DNA from: JACCSI01 sp035575715
Lineage (GTDB): Bacteria > Acidobacteriota > Vicinamibacteria > Vicinamibacterales > UBA2999
Length of the DNA: 64,000 bases
Direction of reading: 5' to 3'
NCBI GenBank assembly: GCA_035575715.1
Contig: DATLXN010000004.1
Span: forward strand, 9,829-73,828
The notes below the pieces were generated by a model that did not search any database, was not told where the DNA came from, and saw only the letters and a list, made by a program, of their open reading frames with translations. Below, piece by piece: positions 35,627 to 44,611 of the stretch. Numbering within the stretch: the stretch's first letter is position 1; each line of letters opens with the position of its first letter. A program made the translations under genes and the position numbers.

Positions 35627-37825
35627 TCAGCGTGCTTCGAAAATCCGCACCCACGGTGCTTCGCTCGCGGCCTGCTCTGGTGTCCGCACGCCGTGCAGTG
35701 GGACGATGCGCTGAAGCGCGTCGAGCGGAAACGCCGACTGCCACGGATCGAGGCCAACGAGGATTGCCGTCGCGCCGAGACGCGCAGCGGCCTGTTGCGC
35801 AAGCGCGTAGGTGGCAAAGGTCTGCTGCGTGAGAACTTCGCGAAAGCGCACGCCGGCTTGATCGACGCGATCAGCCACGGTCAGAACACTAGTGACGTTG
35901 ATCGGGACCGCCCGCGCGGCGCCCATCACGCTCAACCGGTAGGCCATGCTCCGGTAATACGGCTCGTGAAAGACCCAGACCGGCGTCCAGCGATCACCGT
36001 CGCGGCGATAGAAGATGCCGTAGTAGTCGTCGTGCTTTCCGCCGGCCCAGTCAAGGACGTTTTGAAAACGGCCCATCACCGTGCCGCCATCGACAATCCG
36101 AAACGGCAACTCCCAATCGGAGATGACAAACCGCGCGCGTTCAGCCGCCAGGATGCGCAACGCCTCCGCTTCATCGGTGGCGGCATAGAACCGCGCCGCA
36201 TTCGGAGCCCGTTCCTGAGTCGGATTGGACACCGGCACACGGCGCGCACGCTGTACCAGCCAGTAGCCCTGGTCCCACCAATTCATCACGGTGTAGGACG
36301 GCGCGACGGCCGCGTCGCGCGGGTAGCGGCTGAGGTAATAGTCAGGTGAGCCATCAGGTGTCGGCTTGAACGGGTCAGCGGTCTGCTGACGCAGCCAGGT
36401 CATCGTGTCGTGCCAGTAGGGCGACAGGCTGCCGCTACGCGGCATCAGCAGCAGCGCAGGCGCGAGATTCGGCGCGAACATCCCGCCGGCCACGGCAATC
36501 ACCGCCAGTTCACGCTGCATCGGCAGACGGGTCCTGGTTGCCGGCGTCGGATTCAACGCATGCGGCACCCCGCCCCAATCGAGTACCCTCGCCGCCAGCC
36601 ATCCACCAAGCAACCCGCAGGCAGTCACCAGGTAATAGCCGAAGCGGTTCTGGCCGATCGTCGCAGCCAGCGTCGCGACGGCATAGACACCGACCAGCAG
36701 CTCCCCGGCATGGCGCGTCTTCCACACATGCCACACGAACGGCACCAGCGCGATCACGCCGATGAAGAACCCGGTGCGAAAGAACTGCCACGGTTGCGCC
36801 CAGCTCCAGGTGCCCGAATACAGAAACAACGGTCGCGCCTCGAGCACGCCCATGCGGCCAGGATCGGGAGCCAGTCGACCGAGGTCGATGACCAATTGAC
36901 CAAATAGGGCGGGCGTCACGACCGATGCTGTGCCAACGGCAAGGAGGGCGAGCACCAGGCCACCGGTCACCATCGTTCGCTTGCTGATTGGCAGTGCCGT
37001 CCGGCCCCCGACCCACAGCGCGGCTCCGATCGCGGCTAAACCGATCAGGCCGATGACCTGACTGGCATAGCGATGCATGCGAGAATCTTGAAAAATCAGG
37101 ACCAGAGCGAGCGCCACCACTGCCGCGATCAGCGCGAGGCGGCCAGCGGTCAGCAGTTCGGTTCGCTCGCGGGCCAGGAGCGCGAGGATCACCACCCAGA
37201 GCCCGAGGATGCCGACCAGGAACGCGCCGCTGCCCCAGCCGAGTAAATAAAGGCCCAGCGCCAGACCGGCCAGGAGTGCGTCGCCAATCCACGCACTTGA
37301 CACCAAGGCTCGGGTCACGGCCCACAAGGTGGCGACCGCCAGCAGCGCCTCGAGCGCGTGATGATCGACAAAACCCAGCATCGTGCGATCGAGAAAGTGC
37401 CCGGGAAGGACTGCCAGCAGCGCCGCCGCGAGCAGCGCCGCCCGACGGTCCCACAGTCGCCGCGCGGTGGCCCAGACCGCGATGATGGTCAGCGTGCCGA
37501 GGAGAGGCGGGACGAACGCGGCGATCCATTCGACTTGATGAGTTGTCGCCTCACGTCCATGGCTGATCACGACAGCGCTCGCGGTTAACGTGTCGTAGAG
37601 CGGCGCAATGGGGACGAACTGTCCGCCGGCCGCGGCATAGGGGTCGAGGGTGACCCGCCACGGAAAATTCCGCACCTGGTTCTCAATCAGGCGCAGGTGG
37701 TACCAGGAGTCGGTTTCGAGAAAATTGATTGCCCGGCCACCAAACACGGTGTCCCACGCCGGGTAAATCCGGACGAAGCATCCGACCGCGGCAATCGTGA
37801 GTATGCAAAGGTATTCGCGGCGCAT
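35627..37825 (-). CDS. STT3/AglB/PglB-family oligosaccharyltransferase
   Basis: 732 residues from ATG 37825, with about 13 transmembrane helices and a C-terminal soluble domain. The OST motifs are in order: ETDSWYHLRL at 37-46 (first acidic motif), GFVDHHALE at 151-159 (DHH motif), GVLEARPL near 326-333 (TIxE-like), and NWWDQGYW at 515-522 (WWDxG, sequon-binding). The helix motif QNRFGYYL also fits. STT3 enzymes transfer a lipid-linked glycan to Asn in N-x-S/T on the outer membrane face. The motifs look more archaeal AglB-like than Campylobacter-like. A longer frame to 38197 is Arg-rich and crosses the terminator. It lies next to another GT-C protein and 20 kb from the glycan block at 11-16 kb. 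Confidence 0.85.
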   Translation of the reverse strand: MRREYLCILTIAAVGCFVRIYPAWDTVFGGRAINFLETDSWYHLRLIENQVRNFPWRVTLDPYAAAGGQFVPIAPLYDTLTASAVVISHGREATTHQVEWIAAFVPPLLGTLTIIAVWATARRLWDRRAALLAAALLAVLPGHFLDRTMLGFVDHHALEALLAVATLWAVTRALVSSAWIGDALLAGLALGLYLLGWGSGAFLVGILGLWVVILALLARERTELLTAGRLALIAAVVALALVLIFQDSRMHRYASQVIGLIGLAAIGAALWVGGRTALPISKRTMVTGGLVLALLAVGTASVVTPALFGQLVIDLGRLAPDPGRMGVLEARPLFLYSGTWSWAQPWQFFRTGFFIGVIALVPFVWHVWKTRHAGELLVGVYAVATLAATIGQNRFGYYLVTACGLLGGWLAARVLDWGGVPHALNPTPATRTRLPMQRELAVIAVAGGMFAPNLAPALLLMPRSGSLSPYWHDTMTWLRQQTADPFKPTPDGSPDYYLSRYPRDAAVAPSYTVMNWWDQGYWLVQRARRVPVSNPTQERAPNAARFYAATDEAEALRILAAERARFVISDWELPFRIVDGGTVMGRFQNVLDWAGGKHDDYYGIFYRRDGDRWTPVWVFHEPYYRSMAYRLSVMGAARAVPINVTSVLTVADRVDQAGVRFREVLTQQTFATYALAQQAAARLGATAILVGLDPWQSAFPLDALQRIVPLHGVRTPEQAASEAPWVRIFEAR

Positions 37826-37898
37826 GACCGGCGGGCGAGCGTAGCACGCAGCGGCAGAGGTAACTGGTGTCATCCGGGCGCTGTCCCGGCGCCTGGCC

Positions 37899-37936
37899 GA
37901 GAAAAGGGCCTGAGAAAAGGGCCTGCCCTTTTTCTT
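37899..37936 (-). terminator. Rho-independent terminator with a duplicated half
   Basis: AAAAGGGC (37915-37922) and GCCCTTTT (37925-37932) form an 8-bp stem with a very tight loop, six bases after the stop of the minus-strand GT-C gene; on that strand it is followed by TTTTCTC. A 13-bp direct repeat (GAGAAAAGGGCCT) at 37899-37911 and 37912-37924 duplicates one arm. It separates the GT-C gene from the STT3 gene downstream. Confidence 0.65.
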
Positions 37937-37941
37937 CCGCG

Positions 37942-39786
37942 TCAGCGCAGCCGATCGGTCGAGGGACTGACGCCGCCATGGAACGCCGCGCGGTCGCGCA
38001 GACGCCAGGCGCGGGTGCGCGGTTGGTCGCCCGCGTCGATCACCGGCGGCCAATCGAGCGTCGCGCCGGCGGTCGATGGGAACTTGCGCCGGAACAGTTC
38101 CTCCTCCCACTCGTCGAGCACGATCCACACCTCGGCGCCAACGGTCGTCAGGCGGCTGACGATCGGGTTGAGTCCATCGCGCGTGACGAGGTCCCACCGC
38201 ACGATGGGCCGGGCCGTGTAATAGCGCATGGCGCCGCTCTGCTCGCCGCTGATCATCACCGCAGTGGCCGGCAGCGCACCATCAAGGTAGCGTCCGATCA
38301 GCGCCACCCGCGACTGCCGTTGCTGCCCGCGGAAGACGTCGAGCGTCCGCGCCGCGGACAAGTTGGCAGCGGCACCGGCAACGACGACGAGGAGCACCAT
38401 CACCACTCGCGCTGCACCGGGCATCTTCTCGACCAGCCCCGCGATCAACGCCGCGACGGCAATCATCGCGAGTGCGAGTGCGGGCAGCAGGAACCGGAGA
38501 TACGTCCAGCCATCGAACACCGCATAGATCAGGTAGGCGCTGCACACCGTCGCCGCAAAGATCAGCAACCAGCGCCGGACGCGCGAGCCACGCCGCGGCC
38601 ACCACGCGCCAACTGGCGCGAGAAACAGCCACGGTCCGTGCGTCTCGAGCAACCAGCGCGCATACTGTGCCGCATTCGGTAGCACGTTGGCGAACGCGTA
38701 AATCTCCGCCGCGGTGCCGTAGCCAGAGCGCAATGGTGAGCCGAACCAGCGCCATTGCAGGAGCGCGACGATGAGCCCCGCAAGCGCGACTGGGATGGCG
38801 AAGATCGCCGCCGGCCGCCCTCGGAACCAGACCAACGCATCGATCCCGATTTCGCGCAACCTCGGGTCGCCCTGTGAGGAGGACTGCGCACCGTCGTAAT
38901 CGCGGGTTGAGACCGCCAGCACCGGAGGCCGAGGCCCGTGACCAAGCACAAGAAACAACAGCGGGACCAGTGCGACAGGCGCCAGGTTCGGGCGAATGAG
39001 AATCGCAACAGCCGTCGCCATCGCGGCGGCGAGGATCCGCGGACGCTCGCCAACCAGCAACACCCAGGCCAGCAACCAGGCGGCAGTCACCGGCACGTCA
39101 CTCATGAATTGCATCGACTCGACGAGGGCGACGGGACTGGTCGCCATCCACACCGCGGCGATGATCGATGCCGAAGGACCGGCGGCGATGTAAGCCAGCC
39201 GGCCCGTCGACCAGACGGCGAGCCCCAGCGACACCGGTATCAAGAGGCTGGCGAGCACGGCACCGCCGGCTGCGAGGAGCGGTGCAAGCAGCATCGGCAA
39301 GCCAGCCGCGTAAGTCGGAACCTGATGGCCGGCCTCGACCGCTGGACGCCATCCGAGTGGCGCGACCGTGGCGCGCGCATCGGCCCAATCGGCGACCGGG
39401 TCCAGCACCTCAACTCGCGTCAGTCGCGCCGTCGTCCACATCTCCGCGTGACTGAGATAGCCCGACGCGTCGGCACCGCCGGCGCTGACACTGAAAAACC
39501 GCAGCGCGAGACCTGACGCACAGAGCGCCACGGCGAGCACGACCAGCGGTGCACGACGCTGCAGGCCGATCTCGATGCGCCCGAGATCGTCGACGACACC
39601 ACCGGCGCGATACGCCGCCATCAACCAGGCGAGCGCAAGGATCACGGCGGCCCCAATCGCGCTGCCCGGCGAACGCGCCGAAACGCGGACGCCCATGATC
39701 GATGTGGCGAAGCCGCCGGTCAGAACCAGCGCGAGGCTAATGATGATGAACAGGAAGGCGGCGGCGAGGAGGGAGCGGCGCGACAC
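37942..39786 (-). CDS. GT-C type polytopic glycosyltransferase-like protein
   Basis: 614 residues with about twelve transmembrane helices and a small C-terminal soluble part. The first large loop contains SAGGADASGYLSHAEMW (around residues 100-117), the acidic/aromatic motif placed as in GT39/ArnT/RgtA enzymes. These use polyprenyl-phosphate sugars outside the membrane. It is upstream of the STT3 gene on the same strand but separated by a terminator, so the two may be transcribed independently. A role in trimming or extending the exported glycan is plausible but not shown. Confidence 0.7.
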   Translation of the reverse strand: MSRRSLLAAAFLFIIISLALVLTGGFATSIMGVRVSARSPGSAIGAAVILALAWLMAAYRAGGVVDDLGRIEIGLQRRAPLVVLAVALCASGLALRFFSVSAGGADASGYLSHAEMWTTARLTRVEVLDPVADWADARATVAPLGWRPAVEAGHQVPTYAAGLPMLLAPLLAAGGAVLASLLIPVSLGLAVWSTGRLAYIAAGPSASIIAAVWMATSPVALVESMQFMSDVPVTAAWLLAWVLLVGERPRILAAAMATAVAILIRPNLAPVALVPLLFLVLGHGPRPPVLAVSTRDYDGAQSSSQGDPRLREIGIDALVWFRGRPAAIFAIPVALAGLIVALLQWRWFGSPLRSGYGTAAEIYAFANVLPNAAQYARWLLETHGPWLFLAPVGAWWPRRGSRVRRWLLIFAATVCSAYLIYAVFDGWTYLRFLLPALALAMIAVAALIAGLVEKMPGAARVVMVLLVVVAGAAANLSAARTLDVFRGQQRQSRVALIGRYLDGALPATAVMISGEQSGAMRYYTARPIVRWDLVTRDGLNPIVSRLTTVGAEVWIVLDEWEEELFRRKFPSTAGATLDWPPVIDAGDQPRTRAWRLRDRAAFHGGVSPSTDRLR

Positions 39787-39837
39787 GACGCGGATCCGAA
39801 CGCCGGCAGCAGCACGCTGCCGGCGTCCAGCATCGGC

Positions 39838-40422
39838 TTATTTCTTTGGAATGACCCAGTAATAGACCTTGCGGCCATTGACATCGAGCTCTTTTTCCGG
39901 CTTCCAGTCACCCATGTCAAAGGCGTGCGACACGATGCGGGTGCCGGGTTTGAGCTCTTTCATCAGCTTGGGCATCAGCTTGACGTTCAACGACGGCAGC
40001 AGATACAGCGTGACGACGGTCGCTTCGCTGATGTCCGTCGCGAACAGGTCGGCGTTCAAGATCTTGACCTTGTCGCCGACGCCGTTCCTCGCGACGTTCT
40101 CGTTGGCTTCCTTGATGCGCTGCGGATCAATGTCGATGCCGACGCCGCGTGCGCCGTATTTTTTCGCAGCGGTCACCGGAATGCGGCCGTCGCCCGAACC
40201 GAGGTCGTAGACAATATCGTTCTTGGTGACGTTGGCCACCTGAAGCATGGCTTCGACGACTTCTTCCGGCGTCGGCACATAGATCACGTCCGGTCGGCGC
40301 GCCGCGTCCTGAGCCGCCGCTTGCGGCGCGTCAACCGTAGGCACGCCGGCTGGCGCGGCCGAGGTGGAGGCGCAACTCGCCAGAAACAATATGAAGACGA
40401 GGCCGCGAAAATAAATGGTCAT
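39838..40422 (-). CDS. Lipoprotein SAM-dependent methyltransferase (L11-methyltransferase-like core)
   Basis: 194 residues from ATG 40422, with a strong GGAGG site 9-14 bases upstream. The N-terminus is a lipoprotein signal (FILFLASCASTS, lipobox LASC). After a short linker, the methyltransferase core starts with YVPTPEEVVEAMLQVANV, motif I DIVYDLGSGDGRIPVTAAKK, VGIDIDPQRI and ADLFATDISEATVVTLYLLP. Cytoplasmic homologues methylate small molecules or proteins. A lipidated, exported version has no obvious SAM supply. It is divergent from a PD40 protein with 34 bp between starts. Confidence 0.75.
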   Translation of the reverse strand: MTIYFRGLVFILFLASCASTSAAPAGVPTVDAPQAAAQDAARRPDVIYVPTPEEVVEAMLQVANVTKNDIVYDLGSGDGRIPVTAAKKYGARGVGIDIDPQRIKEANENVARNGVGDKVKILNADLFATDISEATVVTLYLLPSLNVKLMPKLMKELKPGTRIVSHAFDMGDWKPEKELDVNGRKVYYWVIPKK

Positions 40423-40456
40423 AACGAACACTTCCTCCTGAAACGAACCTGAGCAG

Positions 40457-42226
40457 ATGAGTATAGATCGAAGCCGTTGGCGCCTTTGGGCGCTGAGCGG
40501 CATCGCGATCATCGGCATCGTGGCAGCCGGGCTGGCGGTGAGCGCCGTTCGAAACCGGCGCGCCACGCCGACGCCGCTGGCTGCAGCGATCCGCCTCGCA
40601 CTGGTCACACCCCGCGACCTCGCCATCGGCGGTGGACCTGACTATCCATTTGGACTGGCGCTGGCGCCCGATGGCCGTCGGCTCGCCTTGCCCGCCACCC
40701 AGGCGGGAATCCAGCAGCTGTGGCTGCACGATCTGACGACCGGCGACACCCAGTCGCTCCGCGGCACTGAAGACGGCGTATTGCCGTTCTGGGCCCCCGA
40801 CGGCCAGACGCTCGGCTTCTTCAGCCAGAACAAGATGCGCGCGCTCACGCTCGCCAACGGACGAATCACTGAGCTGGCCGACGCCGCGTCACCACGCGGA
40901 GCGGCGTGGCACCCCGACGGCGACATCATCTTCAGCGCGACAGCCGAGGGCGGGCTGTCGCAGCGACGCGCGGCGGATGGCGTGATCGAACCCCTGACCA
41001 TCGTCGACACTGGCGCCGGCGAACTGGGACACCGCTTTCCAGTGGTGGTTAACAGCGGTCGCCATCTGCTGATGTATGTGCGCGCGAACGTCGCGACGCG
41101 CCAAGGCATCTGGATCGCGCCGATCGATCAGCCCTCTGCGCGTACGCGGCTGGTCGGCGGCGACAGTCATGCGCTAGCCGTTGACGACATGATCATCTTC
41201 GGGAGCGATAAGGCACTGGTCGGGCAGCGAATCGATTTCGCACAGCACGCACTGACCGGCCGCCCCGTCCTGCTCGGCACCTCGGTGGGTCGCGGCAGCC
41301 ACAACCAGTTGTTTGCGGCGGCCTCTGGCGACGTGCTGCTCTTCGGCCCGCCGGTGCCAGGTCTGCGCGAACTGCGCTGGGTCGATCGCAGCGGAGCGCC
41401 CAGCGGCATGGTCGGTGAAGCGATGGAGGCTTGGGATGCGCGTCTGTCGCCGCGCGGATCGACCGTCGCCGTGACCCGCGCCGACCCGCAACTCGGCACC
41501 CTGGACATCTGGGTCTACGACGGCGAGAAGCCATTGCCGAGACGCATTTCGCTCGCGATCGACGTCGACGAATCGCCGGTGTGGGCCGAAGATGCGGCGC
41601 AGCTCGCGTGGGTGACCGGGCGGCGAGCCGTCATGACACGCGGCGCCGGCGCCCAGTTACCGGAGGAGGTGGTCCGCAGGTTCGCGCATCCGGTGCGGGT
41701 CAGCGATTGGTCGGCGGACCATCGATGGATGGTGATCACCGAGTCACGGCCGGACACGCGCGATGACATCTGGCTACTTGATGCCAACGGCCGCGCCGAG
41801 CCGCGGGCATACGCGCAGACGCCGTTCAACGAGGCCCAGGGAACGGTGTCGCCGAGCGGGAAATGGATCGCCTACGCGTCCGACGAATCAGGGCGATTCG
41901 AGATCTACGTCGATGCGTTCCCGACACCCGGCCGGCGCGCGTTGTTGACGACCGGTGGCGGCAGCGATCCGCGCTGGCGCGCCGACGGCGGCGAACTGTT
42001 CTTCCGGCGCGGCACGGAGCTGCATGCGGTCAAGACCAGCGCGGCCGGCGACCGGCTGGAGGCGGTGTCGTCCGAACGGCTCCTCGATGTCGGCGCCGAG
42101 CTTCGCGGTTATGACGTGGCACCCGACGGCCAGCGATTTCTGATCAATGTCGCGGCCACCAACGCGGCCCCGCGTGCGCCCACCGTCGTGGTCAACGTGA
42201 GGAGTCTGCTACCATCCGCGCCATGA
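40457..42226 (+). CDS. Membrane-anchored PD40/TolB-like propeller protein
   Basis: 589 residues. A single N-terminal transmembrane helix (residues 12-30) anchors a large periplasmic region with repeated PD40 blades (LALAPDGRRLALPAT, PFWAPDGQTLGFFSQ, WHPDGDIIFSA, SPSGKWIAYASDESGRFEIYVDAF). This is the same extracellular module found at the C-terminus of many acidobacterial Ser/Thr kinases, but no kinase domain is attached. It overlaps the MBL hydrolase gene by 4 bp (ATGA), so the two are coupled. It may bind glycans or peptides for its partner; function is unknown. Confidence 0.75.
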   Translation: MSIDRSRWRLWALSGIAIIGIVAAGLAVSAVRNRRATPTPLAAAIRLALVTPRDLAIGGGPDYPFGLALAPDGRRLALPATQAGIQQLWLHDLTTGDTQSLRGTEDGVLPFWAPDGQTLGFFSQNKMRALTLANGRITELADAASPRGAAWHPDGDIIFSATAEGGLSQRRAADGVIEPLTIVDTGAGELGHRFPVVVNSGRHLLMYVRANVATRQGIWIAPIDQPSARTRLVGGDSHALAVDDMIIFGSDKALVGQRIDFAQHALTGRPVLLGTSVGRGSHNQLFAAASGDVLLFGPPVPGLRELRWVDRSGAPSGMVGEAMEAWDARLSPRGSTVAVTRADPQLGTLDIWVYDGEKPLPRRISLAIDVDESPVWAEDAAQLAWVTGRRAVMTRGAGAQLPEEVVRRFAHPVRVSDWSADHRWMVITESRPDTRDDIWLLDANGRAEPRAYAQTPFNEAQGTVSPSGKWIAYASDESGRFEIYVDAFPTPGRRALLTTGGGSDPRWRADGGELFFRRGTELHAVKTSAAGDRLEAVSSERLLDVGAELRGYDVAPDGQRFLINVAATNAAPRAPTVVVNVRSLLPSAP

Positions 42227-43287
42227 CGAGACCGCGACTGTTCTTACTCGTTACGCTGGTATGCCTCGGCGCCGGCTCCATCGTGTTTGGCCGTCAGACG
42301 CCGCCGCGCCCGCCAGGGACCACCTATACCGGCCCGGCGTTCACCTTCAACAAGATTCAAGACGGCATCTATCACGCGGTCGGCACCGGCAGCCTGGTAG
42401 TGATGTCGAACGCAACCATTATCGAAGGCGAACGCGATGTCCTCGTCGTTGACTCTCATGTGTCGCCGGGCGGCGCGTGGGCGCTGCGTGAAGAGCTCAA
42501 GGCGATCACCGCGAAGCCGATTCGCTACGTGGTCAACTCGCACTATCACTTCGATCATTCGCACGGCAATCAGGTCTACGGACCGGACGTCGAAATCATC
42601 GGCCACGAGTTCGCACGCGAGATGATGGTCGCCGGCAAGTCCCAGGACTCGCGGGCGCGCGAGTTTTTCGTCGGCGGCGTGCCCACTACGATCACGACGC
42701 TCGAGGGGCGTCTCGCCGCGGCCACCGACGCCAAGGAACGTGCGACGCTGCACACGCAGATCGCGGTGCAACGCAATCATCTCGAAGGCACCAATGCGGT
42801 CACCGCAACTCCGCCCAACGTCACGCTGACCCACACCATGACGCTCTTTCGCGGCGATCGCGAGATCCGCATTCTGCATCTGGGCCGCGGGCACACCGCC
42901 GGAGACCTCATCGTGCATTTGCCGAAGGAACGGATCATCGCCACCGGCGACCTGCTCGTCGAGAACACGTCATACATGGGCGACGCCTACTTCAGCGAAT
43001 GGATTGACACGATCGAAGTGATGAAGAGGCTCGACTTCGACACGGTGTTGCCGGGGCATGGTCAGTCATTCAAGGGCAAGAACAAGCTCAGTCACTGGCA
43101 GGCCTACCTGCGGGACTTCTGGGCGCAGGCGCAAAAGTTCCACCAGACGGGCGTGCCGGCTGAGGAAGCCGCCAAGCAAGTCGATCTGCGCGGCAACGCG
43201 ATCAATTACCCGGGTATTCGCACGCCGGGGATCACACCCAATCACGCCATGCTCCGCGCTTACGAACTCCTCGGACAACCAAGATAA
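42223..43287 (+). CDS. Exported metallo-beta-lactamase-fold hydrolase
   Basis: 354 residues with signal peptide (LVTLVCLGAGSIVFGRQ). The zinc site is complete: SHYHFDHSHGNQ (HxHxDH), His in LGRGHTAGDLIVH, Asp in ATGDLLVEN and His in VLPGHGQSF. It belongs to the wide MBL superfamily; the residues around the site fit alkylsulfatase- or quinoprotein-related hydrolases better than true beta-lactamases. Its start overlaps the PD40 protein stop by 4 bp. The product is probably periplasmic. It ends just before an inverted CTTCGTG repeat. Confidence 0.85.
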   Translation: MTRPRLFLLVTLVCLGAGSIVFGRQTPPRPPGTTYTGPAFTFNKIQDGIYHAVGTGSLVVMSNATIIEGERDVLVVDSHVSPGGAWALREELKAITAKPIRYVVNSHYHFDHSHGNQVYGPDVEIIGHEFAREMMVAGKSQDSRAREFFVGGVPTTITTLEGRLAAATDAKERATLHTQIAVQRNHLEGTNAVTATPPNVTLTHTMTLFRGDREIRILHLGRGHTAGDLIVHLPKERIIATGDLLVENTSYMGDAYFSEWIDTIEVMKRLDFDTVLPGHGQSFKGKNKLSHWQAYLRDFWAQAQKFHQTGVPAEEAAKQVDLRGNAINYPGIRTPGITPNHAMLRAYELLGQPR

Positions 43288-43290
43288 AAA

Positions 43291-43359
43291 CAACACGAAG
43301 AACACGAGCACGAAGACATCATTTTTATGTTCTTCGTGACCTTCGTGTCCTTCGTGTTG
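43291..43359. repeat. Inverted CTTCGTG-word array
   Basis: The left arm (43291-43315) carries CACGAAG words and the right arm (43331-43359) carries three CTTCGTG words; each arm is roughly the reverse complement of the other, around an AT-rich centre (ATCATTTTTATG). It can form a long imperfect hairpin after the MBL gene and lies 13 bp before the exonuclease start. It may act as terminator or as an mRNA end-protector. Confidence 0.7.
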
Positions 43360-43371
43360 CATTTGAATGCG

Positions 43372-44133
43372 ATGAAGATTGCTACATGGAATGTCAACGG
43401 CATCCGCGCTCGCCAGGCGCAGTTGCTCGAGTGGCTCGCGACTGAACGCCCCGACGTGGTCTGCCTTCAGGAGATCAAAGCGTCACCAGATCAGCTGACC
43501 TTCGAGCTTCGTGACATCGACGGCTACTGGGGCCACTGGCACGGCGGCAAGGGTTACTCCGGGGTCGCTCTGCTGATCGCGAAAACGTTCGCGCCGTCAG
43601 GGCCGGCGATCTTTCATCCCGACTTTGATTTTGAGCAGCGGATCTGCACTGTGACGCTGGCAACGCCGTCAGGCGATGTGACGGTCGCCTCGGTCTATGT
43701 ACCGAATGGCGGTAAGGACTTTGCCGCCAAGATGCGCTTTCTCGAAGGCATTGAAACGTGGGCCGCCGAGGCGCAACTGGCGGCGCGAGCGCTGGTGATC
43801 TGCGGCGACCTCAATGTCGCGCGCAGCGATATGGACATCCATCCGAAAGAACGCAAGCCGAACCAGGTGGGCGCACGACGGGATGAGCGCGCGACCTTCG
43901 AGCAGATCCTGTCGCACGACCTGGTCGATGTCGGCCGCACGCTCGAACCGACCAACGACAACCTCTTCACGTGGTGGGCGCCGTGGCGCAACATGAAGGA
44001 CCGCAACATCGGCTGGCGGATCGACTACGTGCTGGCGACGTCATGGCTCGCGGCCAAGGTGCGAACGATGGTGGTGCAACGCGAAATCGGCACCAGTGAC
44101 CACGGCCCCGTCGTCGCGACCTTTGAGCTGTAG
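43372..44133 (+). CDS. xth: Exodeoxyribonuclease III (AP endonuclease)
   Basis: 253 residues, full length for bacterial ExoIII. It starts MKIATWNVNGIRARQAQLLEWL. Catalytic motifs are visible: CLQEIKASPDQL (Glu), VASVYVPNGG (Tyr), CGDLNVARSDMDIH (Asp-x-Asn), WRIDYVLAT and the C-terminal SDHGPVVATFEL (Asp-His). It cuts DNA at abasic sites and trims 3' ends in base excision repair. The ATG at 43372 is used; the frame to 43327 lies in the repeat. The stop is followed by a GTCAGTC word array. Confidence 0.95.
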   Translation: MKIATWNVNGIRARQAQLLEWLATERPDVVCLQEIKASPDQLTFELRDIDGYWGHWHGGKGYSGVALLIAKTFAPSGPAIFHPDFDFEQRICTVTLATPSGDVTVASVYVPNGGKDFAAKMRFLEGIETWAAEAQLAARALVICGDLNVARSDMDIHPKERKPNQVGARRDERATFEQILSHDLVDVGRTLEPTNDNLFTWWAPWRNMKDRNIGWRIDYVLATSWLAAKVRTMVVQREIGTSDHGPVVATFEL

Positions 44134-44136
44134 CCG

Positions 44137-44160
44137 GTCGTCAGTCGTCAGTCGTCAGTT
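44137..44160. repeat. GTCGTCA word array
   Basis: Three to four tandem GTCGTCAGTC-type copies fill the space between the convergent stops of the exonuclease and hemerythrin genes. Same word class as the arrays at 16604 and 17379. Confidence 0.6.
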
Positions 44161-44165
44161 GCGGT

Positions 44166-44609
44166 TTATGCGCGTTTGCGAATGGCGGCCATCTTCGCGC
44201 CCAGGTCGGTCAGCGTCACCTGGCTGAGCGCGCCGCGCGCGCGGGTGAAGAGTTCCGCTTCGGCCTCGACCTGCTGCTCGAGGTTCGATTTCAGCACCTT
44301 CAGCTTGGCCTGCCAGTGATCGGTTTCCTCCGGGACCTCGAGAAGTTCGTCAAGAATGACGTCGGTCAGCAGCGGGCTATCGAGCCCGTCGAGCATGATC
44401 GACTTGGCCTTGTCGCCCCCCGCGCGTAACGCCGGATAGAAGACGTCGTCTTTCATCCGTTTGTGGGCGGTGAGTTCGGCGCGAATGTGCTGCAGCAGAC
44501 CGGCACGCGCCGCCGGGTCGTTGTTGGCCAGGGCATCGTCGAACAGTTTCTTAATCGCGTCCTGGTCTTGCTTGATCAACTCGAGTGCGTCCACATCCAC
44601 CTCAACCAT
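44166..44609 (-). CDS. Hemerythrin HHE-domain protein
   Basis: 147 residues, all alpha. It opens DVDALELIKQDQDAIKKLFDD and continues LLQHIRAELTAHKRMKDDVFYP, carrying the HHE-like iron ligands His and Glu spaced on two helices; a later ETDHWQAKLKVLKSNLEQQVEAEAELF segment supplies the third helix. The first-helix His is not evident (QDQD where HD is usual), so the diiron site may be incomplete. Such proteins sense or buffer oxygen, nitric oxide or iron. The ATG at 44609 is 2 bp from the YkgJ-like stop, so they are likely co-transcribed. Confidence 0.75.
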   Translation of the reverse strand: MVEVDVDALELIKQDQDAIKKLFDDALANNDPAARAGLLQHIRAELTAHKRMKDDVFYPALRAGGDKAKSIMLDGLDSPLLTDVILDELLEVPEETDHWQAKLKVLKSNLEQQVEAEAELFTRARGALSQVTLTDLGAKMAAIRKRA

Positions 44610-44611
44610 TG

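Noticed and set aside
37826..38197. N-terminal extension of the STT3-like protein to 38197
   Set aside because: The extra 124 residues are Arg-rich, overlap the next gene and cross a terminator; the conserved helix begins at 37825.
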